From: an uncultured Phocaeicola sp.
GTDB lineage: Bacteria > Bacteroidota > Bacteroidia > Bacteroidales > Bacteroidaceae
DNA length: 64,000 nt
Reading direction: 5' to 3'
Assembly (NCBI GenBank): GCA_947581855.1
Contig: CANPVZ010000001.1
Location: 362,377 to 426,376 of the forward strand
Shown here one piece after another: positions 18,340-27,582 of the stretch. The translations under genes and the position numbers were made by a program. The notes under the pieces were generated by a model, which was given only the letters and a program-made list of their open reading frames with translations, was not told the origin of the DNA and did no database searches. The number at the start of each line of letters is the position of its first letter. Within the stretch, counting starts at the first letter, position 1.

Positions 18340-19254
18340 ATGGGAAGCTACATTAAAAAAATCCGATGGATGGACTGCATAATCAATCTTATCCTTATCG
18401 TAACAGGAGTGATAGGAGTGAGGACTTTATTGCAGATTTTTGTTGTCTCATCTTATTATATTCCTTCCGAATCAATGGAACCGACACTGATTCCGGGTGA
18501 TTATGTATTAGTAAACAAATTAGCTTACGGAGCACGTTTATTTAATTTAAACGCTGCAGCAGAAAGAAAAACATTTACTATGTATCGAACCTGGGGATAC
18601 GATACTATAAAACGAAATGATATCATTGTATTCAACAACCCTTATCCAAATACTCGTAAACGCATGGAATTCGATTTAATGAAATATTATGTGAAGCGAT
18701 GTGTGGCATTGCCGGGTGACTCTTTTGAAATCAGTAGGGGACGCTACAAAGTACGAGGATGCCAACAAGATTTAGGAAACATAACACAACAGGACAAGGT
18801 GTGGTATATCAGTACGTATGGCAAACGGAAAATCTCAGGTCTGAACATGCATGCTCATCCCAAATGGCAAATAATAGGTTGGAGCATATTGGAATATGGT
18901 CCCTTATATATCCCACGACAAGGAGATGTCTTGTCAATGGATGTTCGTCATTACTGGATATACCGTCAACTAATAGAGTGGGAGAATCATGCAAGTTTGT
19001 CTCTGAAGAAAGATAGTACCATATGGCTGGACAACAAACTGATTACCCAGTATACTTTTAAACACAACTATTATTTTATGGCTGGAGATAATGTTGCCAA
19101 TTCGGATGACAGTCGCTATTGGGGATTGGTACCCGATGATTTTATTGCTGGAAAAGTATGGGGAATATGGAAATCGAAAGATCCCAGTACTGAAAAACTA
19201 CGATGGAGCAGAATAGGAAATAATTCATTAAAACTAGGGTATTGTGACATTTAA
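18340..19254 (+). CDS. Signal peptidase I (S26), locus-specific paralogue 1
   Basis: A 304-residue inner-membrane serine protease. One N-terminal helix (about 14-36) precedes the catalytic Ser45 in PSESMEPTL. Lys119 lies in YYVKRCVALPGD, and box E is GDNVANSDDSRYWGLVP. It carries a long insertion between boxes D and E, as does its partner at 46476. Housekeeping SPase I removes signal peptides; two extra copies inside an array of small leader proteins suggest dedicated processing, for example after the ALA of NVEALA (inference). The C-terminus appears remodelled by recombination: the end overlaps a DUF4221 tail relic. Confidence 0.85.
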   Translation: MGSYIKKIRWMDCIINLILIVTGVIGVRTLLQIFVVSSYYIPSESMEPTLIPGDYVLVNKLAYGARLFNLNAAAERKTFTMYRTWGYDTIKRNDIIVFNNPYPNTRKRMEFDLMKYYVKRCVALPGDSFEISRGRYKVRGCQQDLGNITQQDKVWYISTYGKRKISGLNMHAHPKWQIIGWSILEYGPLYIPRQGDVLSMDVRHYWIYRQLIEWENHASLSLKKDSTIWLDNKLITQYTFKHNYYFMAGDNVANSDDSRYWGLVPDDFIAGKVWGIWKSKDPSTEKLRWSRIGNNSLKLGYCDI

Positions 19255-19743
19255 ATTGTTCAAGCTAATGAAAAATTCTGTAAAAAATGATGAATGTGAT
19301 TTTAGTGTCATCAACCGTATTACACTAAACGAAAAGCTTGAAAAAATTGTTTCTGCCATGTTTTATTACAACAAGATCTTTTTATATGATATAAAAGGAA
19401 CACTTATAAAAGAAGTACAAATAGGTGAACAGGAAATTTGTCCTGAACTAGTGAATGGAAAAGAACTGAGTGATGAAAGTATACGCTGCTGTACAGACAT
19501 ACAAGCGATTTCAAAGAATGTCTACTTATTGATGCAGACGGTAAAAGAAAAGTCTTTTGAAAATCCCAACACGGAAACGTCAAGGATTACTGTATTAGAT
19601 TAGGAACTTAACTATATCATGACTTACACTTTACCGCATTATGTAAAAAGTATATTGGTAGATGAGTTACAAAAACGAATTATTTATGTAGCTACTGGAA
19701 ATCAGGAAGATACAAATATTTATTATTTTAATATTAAAAACTG
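19244..19743 (+). pseudogene. Mosaic relic: DUF4221 tail joined to a duplicated propeller C-terminus
   Basis: The first codons (MTFKLFKLMKN) match the end of the DUF4221 proteins (MTFELFELVKN at 39904). From about 19272 to 19749 the DNA is nearly identical to 30944-31419, the C-terminal half of the propeller gene at 30402. A G-to-A change creates TAG at 19601-19603 (Trp to stop). The identity ends at ACGTAT, the bases just before the small-protein start in the donor. Confidence 0.8.
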
Positions 19744-20851
19744 AAACGTATCTCTATCCTTGATGTGGAATGGCGGACTTTGCGGTCGGAAAGGGCATGT
19801 TCGATTTGAATGAGAGCAAGGTAACCAAAGAAGGGACATTCTGTTCGGAATGCAGGAAGTATATAAGTTTATCGTGAATGTTTAAAAAATATCCTTCACC
19901 TTCACATATACCACGTATCTAATTAATTATCAATATAATTATCTGTAAATGATTGTGAAGTATATATTCTACTATTCATATAAAATGCAAAAATACCTCA
20001 GATTTAATACTATTTTGCATTTAAAACCGCAGGAAATATGCCCTGTTTAAAGCCTTTTTCAAGGATACCCCTTGGATATATCATTCAAACAGGCCGCTAT
20101 GGCAGTGCGGTGCATCCTCCCCGCTTCGTGAAGGTGAGGGCGGCACCCGTTAGCGCTACCTCAAGGATAGACGCCTGACAACGGAGTTGGGATGGCAACG
20201 GGTTGGTGACCTTTCCGCATCGTACGGACGCCCCTCCTCAGGTTTGTTTGATAGGTATGCGGAGCAGTGTAAGCACTGGAGCATACATACTCTTGCAACA
20301 GTTGTTGCAAGAGTATGCAATGATTGTTGTATACGCCATCCAACTCCTGTTGCAACAGTTGTTCCACTGTTGTCGTATACGGGGTCGCATGGAGCTTGCG
20401 ACCACTACAATGAAGTCGTCTGTGTTATATTTGCGGACAAACGTCCACACACATTATCAAACACCTTGTCAAGAATCTAATCCGCACCGTCAATCGTGAT
20501 GTTGACAATGCAGGAAAACAGCAGTCAAGAGACAATCAGACGGTGGATTCTTCGTAATGAAGAACCTGCTGCCGCTTTTGCAATCAAAGGTTGCCGTAAA
20601 TTTGGTATACGCCACTTGCTGCACTTTGCACAGGGTACATATCACCGTACTCATTGCCTTTATTCATACCAAATTCATACTTCTACGAAATGTTTGCTGA
20701 GAATCGGAAATAATTCCCTACTTTTGCAGTAGGCCTTAGAGCTTCGTACCATGGTAATAATATAGTAGTTAAATATTTTAAAGTTCCGGGATTTCGAGAT
20801 CTTTTGCAAATATAATTATATGATATTAATTGAACCAAGAAGAATAAAAAT
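19744..20851. other. Gene-free stretch, partly GC-richer, with palindromes
   Basis: No gene can be supported. A 35-codon run at 19770-19877 (it includes KEGTFCSECRKYISLS) looks like a fragment of an unknown protein. The part from 20060 to 20480 is richer in G and C than the locus and has hairpins, suggesting inserted DNA. A possible -7 box (TACTTTTG) lies near 20718. Several overlapping frames of 60-98 codons here have no homologue I recognise and are not called. Confidence 0.4.
20286..20317. repeat. Perfect 14-bp inverted repeat
   Basis: CATACTCTTGCAAC (20286-20299) and GTTGCAAGAGTATG (20304-20317) flank a 4-base loop. A second perfect 12-bp palindrome, CTGTTGCAACAG, is at 20347-20358. Both share the TTGCAAC core. 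Confidence 0.8.
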
Positions 20852-21859
20852 ATGAGATTTTTTATTTGTATTTTAGTCTTAATAGTCTTAATAGGATGTT
20901 TTGGATGTCATTCGAATGCAGTTACTGAAAAATACCAAAACGAAAGGAATCGTATCGTAGATGTAAAAGATAGAGTAAAAGCATTCGATGCGGAAGAAGT
21001 ACTTATTGGAGGTTTTGCACAGCCTTACCTATTAGGAAATTATCTTCTTATAGCCGATCATAAGTCTTTAGATAAATTGGTACATGTTTTTGATTCCCAA
21101 ACCTTATGTTATATAACCAGTTGTGTCAATAGAGGCGAAGGTCCCGAAGAGGTGCTTAATATGGGATGTCTTGGTATAGATGAAACACGTCGTATATTCT
21201 ACGTTTCCGACCATGCAAAATTGAAGATATTCAGTTATCCTATCGATAGCATGTTAGCAAATTCTTTCTATGTACATCAGGTAAAAGCAGAAATGAATGC
21301 GAATCAGTTCCCGAGTGAATACCAATATATAAATGACACACTTTGTATTGGTCGGGTGATTTGTCCTATAGGGGTGAATGACTATAGACCTTGCGTGGCC
21401 AAATGGAATATGTTGACCGGAGAAATCATTCCGTACACGTATGAGTATCCTAACATGCCTAAAAAACGTGCCACATGTGCGGCTTCTATTGAAAACAATA
21501 TCTATGTGGAATGTTATTCAAAGTATGATTTAATGACAATTTGTTCTCTGGATGGTCAATTGAAATGCAATGTATATGGTCCGAATTGGGAAAAAGAATC
21601 AAAAGATAATACATACTTCGGAATGCCCATAATCTGTAAAGATAAGATTCTTGTACCGTATTCCGGAGGCAAGACAAGGAGCGATGAGTATTATCCGACC
21701 AAAGTCCTGATTTTCGATGTGGATGGCGAGTACTTTCAGACGTTGAATATAGGTTATAAAATCAATAATTTCTGCTATGATAAGTATAATGATCAGCTTA
21801 TTCTGAATTTTAATGATGATATTCAATTGGCAACTCTAAGCATGGATGGTATAATATAA
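20852..21859 (+). CDS. 6-bladed beta-propeller lipoprotein (regulator-linked)
   Basis: A 335-residue lipoprotein with two candidate lipid Cys (IGCFGC, Cys16 or Cys19). The blade turn is NRGEGPEEV near residue 94. It is closest to the 24144 protein: same lengths, VKDRVKAFDAEEV versus IKERIVKIDTDTV, and matching blade ends. It lies 20 bases upstream of a membrane winged-helix regulator. A relic with the same final residues (TLSMDG) precedes the other intact regulator at 32601, so this propeller-regulator order is a conserved unit. It may sense a ligand for the regulator; that is inference. Confidence 0.8.
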   Translation: MRFFICILVLIVLIGCFGCHSNAVTEKYQNERNRIVDVKDRVKAFDAEEVLIGGFAQPYLLGNYLLIADHKSLDKLVHVFDSQTLCYITSCVNRGEGPEEVLNMGCLGIDETRRIFYVSDHAKLKIFSYPIDSMLANSFYVHQVKAEMNANQFPSEYQYINDTLCIGRVICPIGVNDYRPCVAKWNMLTGEIIPYTYEYPNMPKKRATCAASIENNIYVECYSKYDLMTICSLDGQLKCNVYGPNWEKESKDNTYFGMPIICKDKILVPYSGGKTRSDEYYPTKVLIFDVDGEYFQTLNIGYKINNFCYDKYNDQLILNFNDDIQLATLSMDGII

Positions 21860-21879
21860 AAGACACACAATATAAAAGT

Positions 21880-22881
21880 ATGGATACAAAACGTTATAAT
21901 GTTTATTTGTATATAGCAATTGTTATATTAAGCGTTATAGGGGTTATATGGGGAATCTGTGAGTATTTTGGGGAATACAATAAGCAGCAAGAGGAAATGA
22001 AGAGATTGTTTCCTCAAGTTCTGAAAGAAGAATTTGAAAAGCATCAAAAGGATTTAGGACCTGTTAGTTTTGATTCAAGACCTCCGGAAAGACAAGAAAG
22101 TGTAATTTTCAAGACAAAGGATGGAACAAAAGAAATGGATGTGGATTCTGCAAAAGAAAAACAGAATATTGCATTCGAGCTAATTGACCGTGCTTCCCAT
22201 TCGGTGATGATGATGAAAAATGGGGTTCAGGTTGATAGTATATATGCTCGGTATCACCACTGTTTGGCCGCCCAATCTTTACAGGCTACGATATGTTTAT
22301 TGCATAAAGCGTATGAAAAGAAAAAAGTTTGTTTGGGTGATACTATTTTTATTACCATGGCCGACAGTTTGACAAGCTCTCGGGTCGGTATAGCTCATGA
22401 ACATGAATTCGTTTTATATGGAACGCCGACGATAAAGAGTATCATGTTCGGTTGCAAAAATAAATATTTTGTTATATGTCTTGCACTTCTGTTAATAGGA
22501 TTTGTTGGCTATTTAATTAAACATTATTATTTTGTCATTCCGATTTATAATACAAATAATAAAAAGCATATATATATGCTGACGCATCATGTTTACTTAA
22601 ACAGTTATAATAAGCGCCTATACAGGGTTGATAAACCTGAAAGTGAAGTTTATTTGAATGATAGAGACACTAAACTCCTCATAGCTTTTATTTTGACAGA
22701 TACACATCAGTTAAATATTATGCAAATAAAGCAGATGGTGTGGAATAATTCTGAAATAAAGGAATCTACAGTCAGGGCAGCTGTTAAAGCTTTAAATGAC
22801 AATTTTAAGATCGTAGACGAAAAACTTCGAATAAATTCTATACGGAATGGAAATTATAGGCTTATCTTTCCGGATTTCTAA
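21880..22881 (+). CDS. Membrane-anchored winged-helix transcription regulator 1
   Basis: 333 residues with a ToxR-like layout in reverse order: short cytoplasmic head, helix 1 (about 10-27), a periplasmic domain of about 165 residues, helix 2 (about 196-213), and a C-terminal cytoplasmic winged helix. The recognition part reads MQIKQMVWNNSEIKESTVRA, followed by a wing (SIRNGNYRLIF), as in OmpR/ToxR-type DNA-binding domains. The paralogue at 32601 shares IYxRY in the sensor and VWNNxExKxSTVRA in the DNA-binding part. About 165 bases downstream lies conserved element B and a promoter, so it probably controls the cassette operon directly. Confidence 0.75.
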   Translation: MDTKRYNVYLYIAIVILSVIGVIWGICEYFGEYNKQQEEMKRLFPQVLKEEFEKHQKDLGPVSFDSRPPERQESVIFKTKDGTKEMDVDSAKEKQNIAFELIDRASHSVMMMKNGVQVDSIYARYHHCLAAQSLQATICLLHKAYEKKKVCLGDTIFITMADSLTSSRVGIAHEHEFVLYGTPTIKSIMFGCKNKYFVICLALLLIGFVGYLIKHYYFVIPIYNTNNKKHIYMLTHHVYLNSYNKRLYRVDKPESEVYLNDRDTKLLIAFILTDTHQLNIMQIKQMVWNNSEIKESTVRAAVKALNDNFKIVDEKLRINSIRNGNYRLIFPDF

Positions 22882-23035
22882 TTCTTTATCATTGACAACG
22901 ATGTCTTTTTTAATGTTAGATGAAATTTGTATATATGAATTCTTTCTTAGTTTATATGCAAAAATGTAGCGAAAATATTCCCCTTTCCTTTACGTTTGTA
23001 TTTTTTTGGCAAAAATATTATTTTACCTATGAGAA

Positions 23036-23074
23036 TGTAAAACATTGAATATTAAGTAAGCAACATTTTACAAC
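23036..23074 (+). promoter_or_regulatory. Conserved element B (candidate regulator binding site)
   Basis: The 30-base block at 23045-23074 equals element A with a single difference. Here it is half of an imperfect inverted repeat: TGTAAAACATTG (23036-23047) against CAACATTTTACA (23061-23072). Confidence 0.65.
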
Positions 23075-23124
23075 ATTCTACTTTTAAAAATAACAAAGGA
23101 TAGCAAAAAATAAAGAACTTTTTC

Positions 23125-23157
23125 TTTGTTTTGGATATTTTCTTTTATATAACTTTG
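23125..23157 (+). promoter_or_regulatory. Promoter B for the small-protein relic at 23187
   Basis: TTTG at 23125-23128, a 21-base spacer and TAACTTTG at 23150-23157; the ATG follows 30 bases later. Confidence 0.7.
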
Positions 23158-23186
23158 CTAACGATTAATCTAAAAAGAATTTAGTT

Positions 23187-23384
23187 ATGAAGAAGCTATT
23201 ATTGTTTTCCTGCACAATAATGTGTGGAATTACTTAGTGAGTTTACAGGAAAAGCTCCATAGCACAACACCCCGATAACCTAATGCTTCAAAATATCAAG
23301 GCTTTGGCCAATGGGGAATATGGTAGTCAGGATTCCTGTTTTGGAGGAAGGAAGTGGTGTAGCATGTACAGGTGGATACTATGA
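23187..23384 (+). pseudogene. NVEALA-family relic at the head of supermodule II
   Basis: It starts MKKLLLFSCTIMCGIT, then TAG and TGA stops. The same frame resumes with LMLQNIKALANGEYG, a clear NVEALA-GE motif, and a tail with two Cys (C-x6-C) before a stop. The regulator, element and promoter upstream are intact, so a transcript is expected even though the reading frame is broken. Confidence 0.7.
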
Positions 23385-23427
23385 ATATTTAATTAATATC
23401 CATAATATAGAAGATGCAAAATAGAAT

Positions 23428-23673
23428 ATGGAAAAAGTTTATTTTTACATCTTGAGTTTGCTTGCCATTATTTTCACCGTTTGTAAAGAATCTCCAGAAA
23501 AGCAGGTAACCGCTTGGTAAGCGAGTAGAGTGGAAAAGATAATGCCAAGGTGAAAGAGCTTTATCTTTCTCTTCTTACGGGAAGAGAACGGATGCGTCTT
23601 CTATGATGGAAACATCAGTTGTGTCGGATAAGGCAGTGGTTGATTTAGGAGATGTTCACTGGAAAGAGATAGG
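23428..23673 (+). pseudogene. DUF1573 lipoprotein relic with internal deletion
   Basis: The N-terminal codons (a lipoprotein signal, then CKESPEKQVT) match copy 1. A one-base loss brings a stop after 30 codons, and the DNA then jumps to the middle of the gene (NAKVKELYLSLL region at about 23540). It ends at GDVHWKEI where repeat R sequence begins. Confidence 0.75.
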
Positions 23674-23800
23674 AAACAACAAAATCTTGCCGTTGAAATG
23701 ATAGATTGTGGCATAGCATAGGAAGAAATAGGGTTCCTATTAAAAAAACAAAAATATAAATGAAGAGCCTATTTTATTCATATAACGGAATTTGTAATAT
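23674..23800 (+). repeat. Intergenic cassette repeat R, tail only
   Basis: Only the 3' part of the repeat (GAAACAACAAAATCTTGCCG onwards) is present. It is near-identical to 14900-15020, including the leader DNA before the next small-protein start. Confidence 0.7.
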
Positions 23801-23809
23801 TTAAAGGAA

Positions 23810-24034
23810 ATGAAAAAATTATATAAGATAGTAGTAGGAGTTGCGATTGTTGCCGTTACGAGTGTAACAGCTTATAACATACAATCTGACAAATTGCAAA
23901 TGTTTTCTTTGGCAATTGATAATGTAGAAGGCATTGCAAGTGGAGAAATTAATCCAGATAGTCCTAACGGATGTCTAACGTATTTTGGCCATTGTTATTG
24001 TAACGGCTATCATCCTTTGGAGAAATATATATAG
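23810..24034 (+). CDS. NVEALA-family small protein 3
   Basis: Seventy-four residues. The leader is MKKLYKIVVGVAIVAVTSV and a linker (AYNIQSDKLQMFSLAID), then NVEGIASGE. The tail is about 28 residues (CLTYFGHCYC motif, C-x6-C-x1-C, rich in Tyr, His and Gly). A propeller lipoprotein gene starts 110 bases later. The reading frame is intact. Confidence 0.75.
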   Translation: MKKLYKIVVGVAIVAVTSVTAYNIQSDKLQMFSLAIDNVEGIASGEINPDSPNGCLTYFGHCYCNGYHPLEKYI

Positions 24035-24143
24035 GAACAAGATTTGTGCTGTGAAAACAAACATAATTTTATAACATAATAAATTTAGAGAAAGAATCTA
24101 ACGTAACTTCTTTCCCTGATTATAAGAATTTGGATCTATTATA

Positions 24144-25175
24144 ATGAAATGTAGAAATATTATTTTCTGTATATACTTGATTTCATTTTTTTGCAGTTGT
24201 AATAAAAATGGAGATAAAGAGAAGAGATTTGATGTGCAGCAAAATATGATAAATATCAAGGAGAGAATTGTAAAAATTGATACAGATACTGTTGAAATTT
24301 CAAGTCTTGGTGTTCCTTATATTTTAAATGAATTTTTGATTATAAGTGATTATCATGCTCCACATAAATTGATTCATATTTATAATAAACATACATTTGA
24401 GTATTTAACAAGTGTAGGCGAACGGGGTGAAGGGCCTACAGAAATTACTACTATGGGAGGGGTAGAATCAAATGAGAAAGAGCGCATCTTTTATGTAATA
24501 GATCATGGCAAGCAAAAGGTTTTAGAATATGCTATTGACAGTGTTTTATCAGGCTCTTATTACGTTCCTAAACAAAAGGCTGCCATTCATAAAAGGGAAT
24601 TTCCTGTATCATTTCAATATGTGAATGATACACTTTCCTACGCATTGTTTTTTAAAGTACTAAGTTCAAAAGATTATAAACCGATAGTCTCAAAATGGAA
24701 TATGCAAACTGGTGAAGTTGTTTCTATGAATTATGAAGGTCATCCTCAAATAAAACAAAAGCGTGTAGAATATGCGGTATCACCTAAATATGGACTATAT
24801 GTAGAGGCTTACTGGTATAATGAATTGATAAGTCTTGGTTCATTAAACGGTTCGTTGAAATTTAATCTTTATGGAAGAAATTGGGATAATGAAAATGTCA
24901 ATCGTAACTCTTATTTCCGTAAGGTGATTTTCTGTAAGGATAAAATAGTTGTCAGTTATTCTGGAGAAAAGCATATAACAAATGAAGGTGGAATTCCTAA
25001 AGTTCATTATCCGACACAACTGATCCTTTTTAATTTGGAAGGGGATTATTTAGCCACATTAATAATAGAATACCCTATCATATCATTTGCTTATGATGAA
25101 GAAAATAATCGCATTATTTTTGCTTTCGATAATGAAATACAATTCGGATATTTGCAAATGGATCAGTTTATATAA
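24144..25175 (+). CDS. 6-bladed beta-propeller lipoprotein
   Basis: 343 residues (lipobox SFFCSC, Cys19). The blade turn is ERGEGPTEI. It is the close relative of the regulator-linked propeller at 20852 and of the relic at 9152. Its last blade (EYPIISFAYDEENNRIIFAF) is intact. It follows the NVEALA gene at 23810 without an obvious terminator and is likely its partner. Confidence 0.8.
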   Translation: MKCRNIIFCIYLISFFCSCNKNGDKEKRFDVQQNMINIKERIVKIDTDTVEISSLGVPYILNEFLIISDYHAPHKLIHIYNKHTFEYLTSVGERGEGPTEITTMGGVESNEKERIFYVIDHGKQKVLEYAIDSVLSGSYYVPKQKAAIHKREFPVSFQYVNDTLSYALFFKVLSSKDYKPIVSKWNMQTGEVVSMNYEGHPQIKQKRVEYAVSPKYGLYVEAYWYNELISLGSLNGSLKFNLYGRNWDNENVNRNSYFRKVIFCKDKIVVSYSGEKHITNEGGIPKVHYPTQLILFNLEGDYLATLIIEYPIISFAYDEENNRIIFAFDNEIQFGYLQMDQFI

Positions 25176-25278
25176 CAGAAGAATTATGGGTGGAAAGTGA
25201 CGTTTCTAAGTAATTTTGATTTAAATATGTATTTTATATAATTTGTAGCGGTTATAATACCGAAAAACATGGAAAGCT

Positions 25279-25389
25279 ATGAAAGCACATTCGTATATAG
25301 CAATTTTTCTGACTTTGATTTTCTGTGTCACTTGTAAGGAATTAAGGCAAGAGCAGGTAGTTCGTTTAGTGTACGAATGGGATGGAATA
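25279..25389 (+). pseudogene. DUF1573 lipoprotein, N-terminal relic
   Basis: About 37 codons: a signal and Cys (LIFCVTCKELRQEQ) then VVRLVYEWDG as in the copy at 28984. The sequence then passes into the middle of repeat R (CAACTTTACTTCCGGC), so an open frame of 75 codons here is a fusion product of a deletion rather than a gene. Confidence 0.75.
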
Positions 25390-25530
25390 ACAACTTTACT
25401 TCCGGCTTCCCTCACTAGAAAAGGAGGTAACGGACACAAAGGTAATTTATTTTATGGAAACATTCGATGTTTCGCCGTTGAAATGATAGATTGTGGCATA
25501 GCATAGGAAGAAATAGGGTTCCTATTAAAA
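25390..25530 (+). repeat. Intergenic cassette repeat R, 3' part
   Basis: Begins inside the repeat, at the right hairpin arm (ACTTTACTTCCGGCTTCC), and runs to TAGATTGTGGCATAGCATAG. It leads to the NVEALA gene at 25599. Confidence 0.75.
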
Positions 25531-25598
25531 AATGATGGAAATGAGTATGTGATGGTCCTATTTTATTCACGTGATAAAAACTTTTATATATAAGCGAA

Positions 25599-25883
25599 AT
25601 GAAAAAAATATATAAGATGATGGCAGTGATCGCGATTATTGCTGTTGCGGGAGTGACTATATATAACCCACAAGGCAAAAGATTACATTTATCGGGCATT
25701 GCATTAAAAAATATAGAAGCGTTGGCGAGTGGAGAATCCGGGTCGGGTTATTGTACTATGCATATTGCCTGCTTTGATAAGTATGGAAATATGAATGGTA
25801 AATATTCAGCTTCCAGTTATACGGGCCCAGGATATTCTGGTCCATATCATTCTCATTCGTGTAGTTCTTGTAACAGCATATAG
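25599..25883 (+). CDS. NVEALA-family small protein 4
   Basis: Ninety-four residues. Leader MKKIYKMMAVIAIIAVAGV, linker, then KNIEALASGESGSG. The tail of about 45 residues starts YCTMHIACFDKYG and ends in a His/Ser/Gly-rich stretch with two more Cys. The propeller gene starts 10 bases after the stop, so the pair is tightly coupled. Confidence 0.8.
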   Translation: MKKIYKMMAVIAIIAVAGVTIYNPQGKRLHLSGIALKNIEALASGESGSGYCTMHIACFDKYGNMNGKYSASSYTGPGYSGPYHSHSCSSCNSI

Positions 25884-25893
25884 AAGCAAAATA

Positions 25894-26976
25894 ATGAAAA
25901 GCATATTATTCATAGGATTTCTATTTGTCTTCTTTTGTTCGTCATGTAACAAGAAAAAGGCAACGATACAACCGGCCAAAATAATACGGATAACAGTAGA
26001 TGACTTTGTTGATAAAGAAATCGATTTGCAAAAGGTTGTGAGGAAAATAGAAACGATTGATTTATCGGAAGATAGCACCTTCTTATTGGCTCATTTAAAG
26101 GATGTCACCCTAATGGATTCATTATTATTCTTGCTTGATGATGTTTCCGCTACGATATGGACTATCAATATGAACACTAAGAAGATAGTCTATCGTGTAT
26201 GTCGAAAAGGAAATGGGCCTCAGGAATTCATACATCCAATTGCTATGTCTGCATGGAACGGACGCCTGTATATTTTGGATATGCCTATGCGTAAAGTGGT
26301 TGTACTTGATGGAAACATGTCCCCTTTGTACGATTTCATTCTTCCGTTTACTGCCTTGGATTTGGCTGCAACTTCATCGGGATTATTATTTTATAATATG
26401 ACTCCTAATGAAGAGTATGGTTCCATTATTCAAACAGATTTTTGGGGAACAGATAGAACCAATCTTTATCAGGCGAAAAAAGAATTGGGACTATCCACAT
26501 CCGGTCAGAAGATTTTTGTTAAAGAAGCTGGTGGGAATATCTATGCTATGTTTCCTGAAGAATATGATATATTCATATGGAAAAATGAGTCTTTTAATCC
26601 ATTGTATCACATAGATTATATGGAGGCTTCTTTGCCTGACGATTACGACAGAAAGCGTCATAGTGTGATGGAGGAGGAGGATTATGCTATTCCTACGAAT
26701 CTGTTTGTATTGCCTGAAATGCTGGTAAACAGTTTCCTATATAAAGAAAAACGGTATTATACATTTACTTCACAAAACGGTGAGAAGCAAATCACCGGTG
26801 TGGTAAGGGACAAAGAAACGGATTTACCCTTTTATCCGCAATGGCAAATTGATAATTGTTTAATAGGGTGGTGTAGTGGAGAAGACGCAATAAAATATCT
26901 CACAAAAGGAAAAGGGTTGCATACAGCCTCTGAAGACAGTGATATTCTTCTTCTATTTTATCCGGAATTTTTATAA
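25894..26976 (+). CDS. 6-bladed beta-propeller lipoprotein
   Basis: 360 residues (lipobox FFCSSC, Cys18). An in-frame start at 25795 lies within the NVEALA gene and lacks a signal, so 25894 is used. The blade turn CRKGNGPQEF near residue 105 and RKIETIDLSEDSTFLLAHL place it with 7905 and 13643. The reading frame is intact and it is coupled to the small protein at 25599. Confidence 0.8.
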   Translation: MKSILFIGFLFVFFCSSCNKKKATIQPAKIIRITVDDFVDKEIDLQKVVRKIETIDLSEDSTFLLAHLKDVTLMDSLLFLLDDVSATIWTINMNTKKIVYRVCRKGNGPQEFIHPIAMSAWNGRLYILDMPMRKVVVLDGNMSPLYDFILPFTALDLAATSSGLLFYNMTPNEEYGSIIQTDFWGTDRTNLYQAKKELGLSTSGQKIFVKEAGGNIYAMFPEEYDIFIWKNESFNPLYHIDYMEASLPDDYDRKRHSVMEEEDYAIPTNLFVLPEMLVNSFLYKEKRYYTFTSQNGEKQITGVVRDKETDLPFYPQWQIDNCLIGWCSGEDAIKYLTKGKGLHTASEDSDILLLFYPEFL

Positions 26977-27031
26977 ATAGGCCTTTTTGGAGATGCCTTA
27001 TTATATCCACTTTGCCGAGTAGGGTTTTAAG

Positions 27032-27170
27032 TGACTTTACTCCCGGCTTTTCCTCACTAGAAAAGGAGGTAACGGGCACAAAGGTAATCTATTTTATGGA
27101 AACATAGGATATTTCGCCACTGAAATGATAAAGTGTGGCAAAGCATATAGGAAGAAATAGGCTTCTATTA
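27032..27170 (+). repeat. Intergenic cassette repeat R, lacking its left arm
   Basis: Starts at ACTTTACTCCCGGCTTTTCC, then AAAAGGAGGTAACGGGCACA and the tail TGAAATGATAAAGTGTGGC. It leads to the NVEALA gene at 27243. Confidence 0.75.
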
Positions 27171-27242
27171 AAGAGAAGGGTAAACATATACATGTGAATA
27201 CACTATTTCATTTACATGATAAAAATTTTAAAATTTAAATTT

Positions 27243-27521
27243 ATGAGAAAATTATATAAGATAATAGCGACGGTGCCAATTATTGCTACTGCAGGAATGG
27301 CTGTTTATAATACACAAGGTAAAAAAATACATTTATCTAGCATTGCATTAGAAAATGTGGAAGCGTTGGCTGATGGTGAAAGTGATGGATATAAAAGAAC
27401 TTGTACAAATGGTAGTAAAGTATCAATGGATGAAAAAAAGAATGGAGCAACGTTCCAAATGTTTTGTAATCCATGTGGGAGCTATGGTTACTCGTTTTCA
27501 AGCAGTGATTCTAAATGTTAA
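27243..27521 (+). CDS. NVEALA-family small protein 5
   Basis: Ninety-two residues from the ATG at 27243; an earlier ATG at 27216 lies in the conserved AT-rich leader DNA. Leader MRKLYKIIATVPIIATAGM, linker YNTQGKKIHLSSIALE, NVEALADGESDG. The tail has a Cys followed by 20 residues, then C-x2-C, and ends SDSKC. The C-x20-C spacing is shared exactly with tails at 42745 and 44780. A propeller gene follows after 61 bases. Confidence 0.8.
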   Translation: MRKLYKIIATVPIIATAGMAVYNTQGKKIHLSSIALENVEALADGESDGYKRTCTNGSKVSMDEKKNGATFQMFCNPCGSYGYSFSSSDSKC

Positions 27522-27582
27522 TATTGTCGTCTAATATTTGAGTGTGCACATCAAAATGCACACTCTATAAAATGAATGGAAT

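Noticed and set aside
20700..20715. Resemblance of AGAATCGGAAATAATTCC to the signal peptidase gene end near 19210
   Set aside because: Only about 18 bases, and reading frame context differs; could be chance.
20187..20732. Several overlapping 60-98 codon frames on both strands
   Set aside because: They overlap each other and palindromes, have no recognisable homology or lipoprotein/NVEALA features, and none has a credible start.
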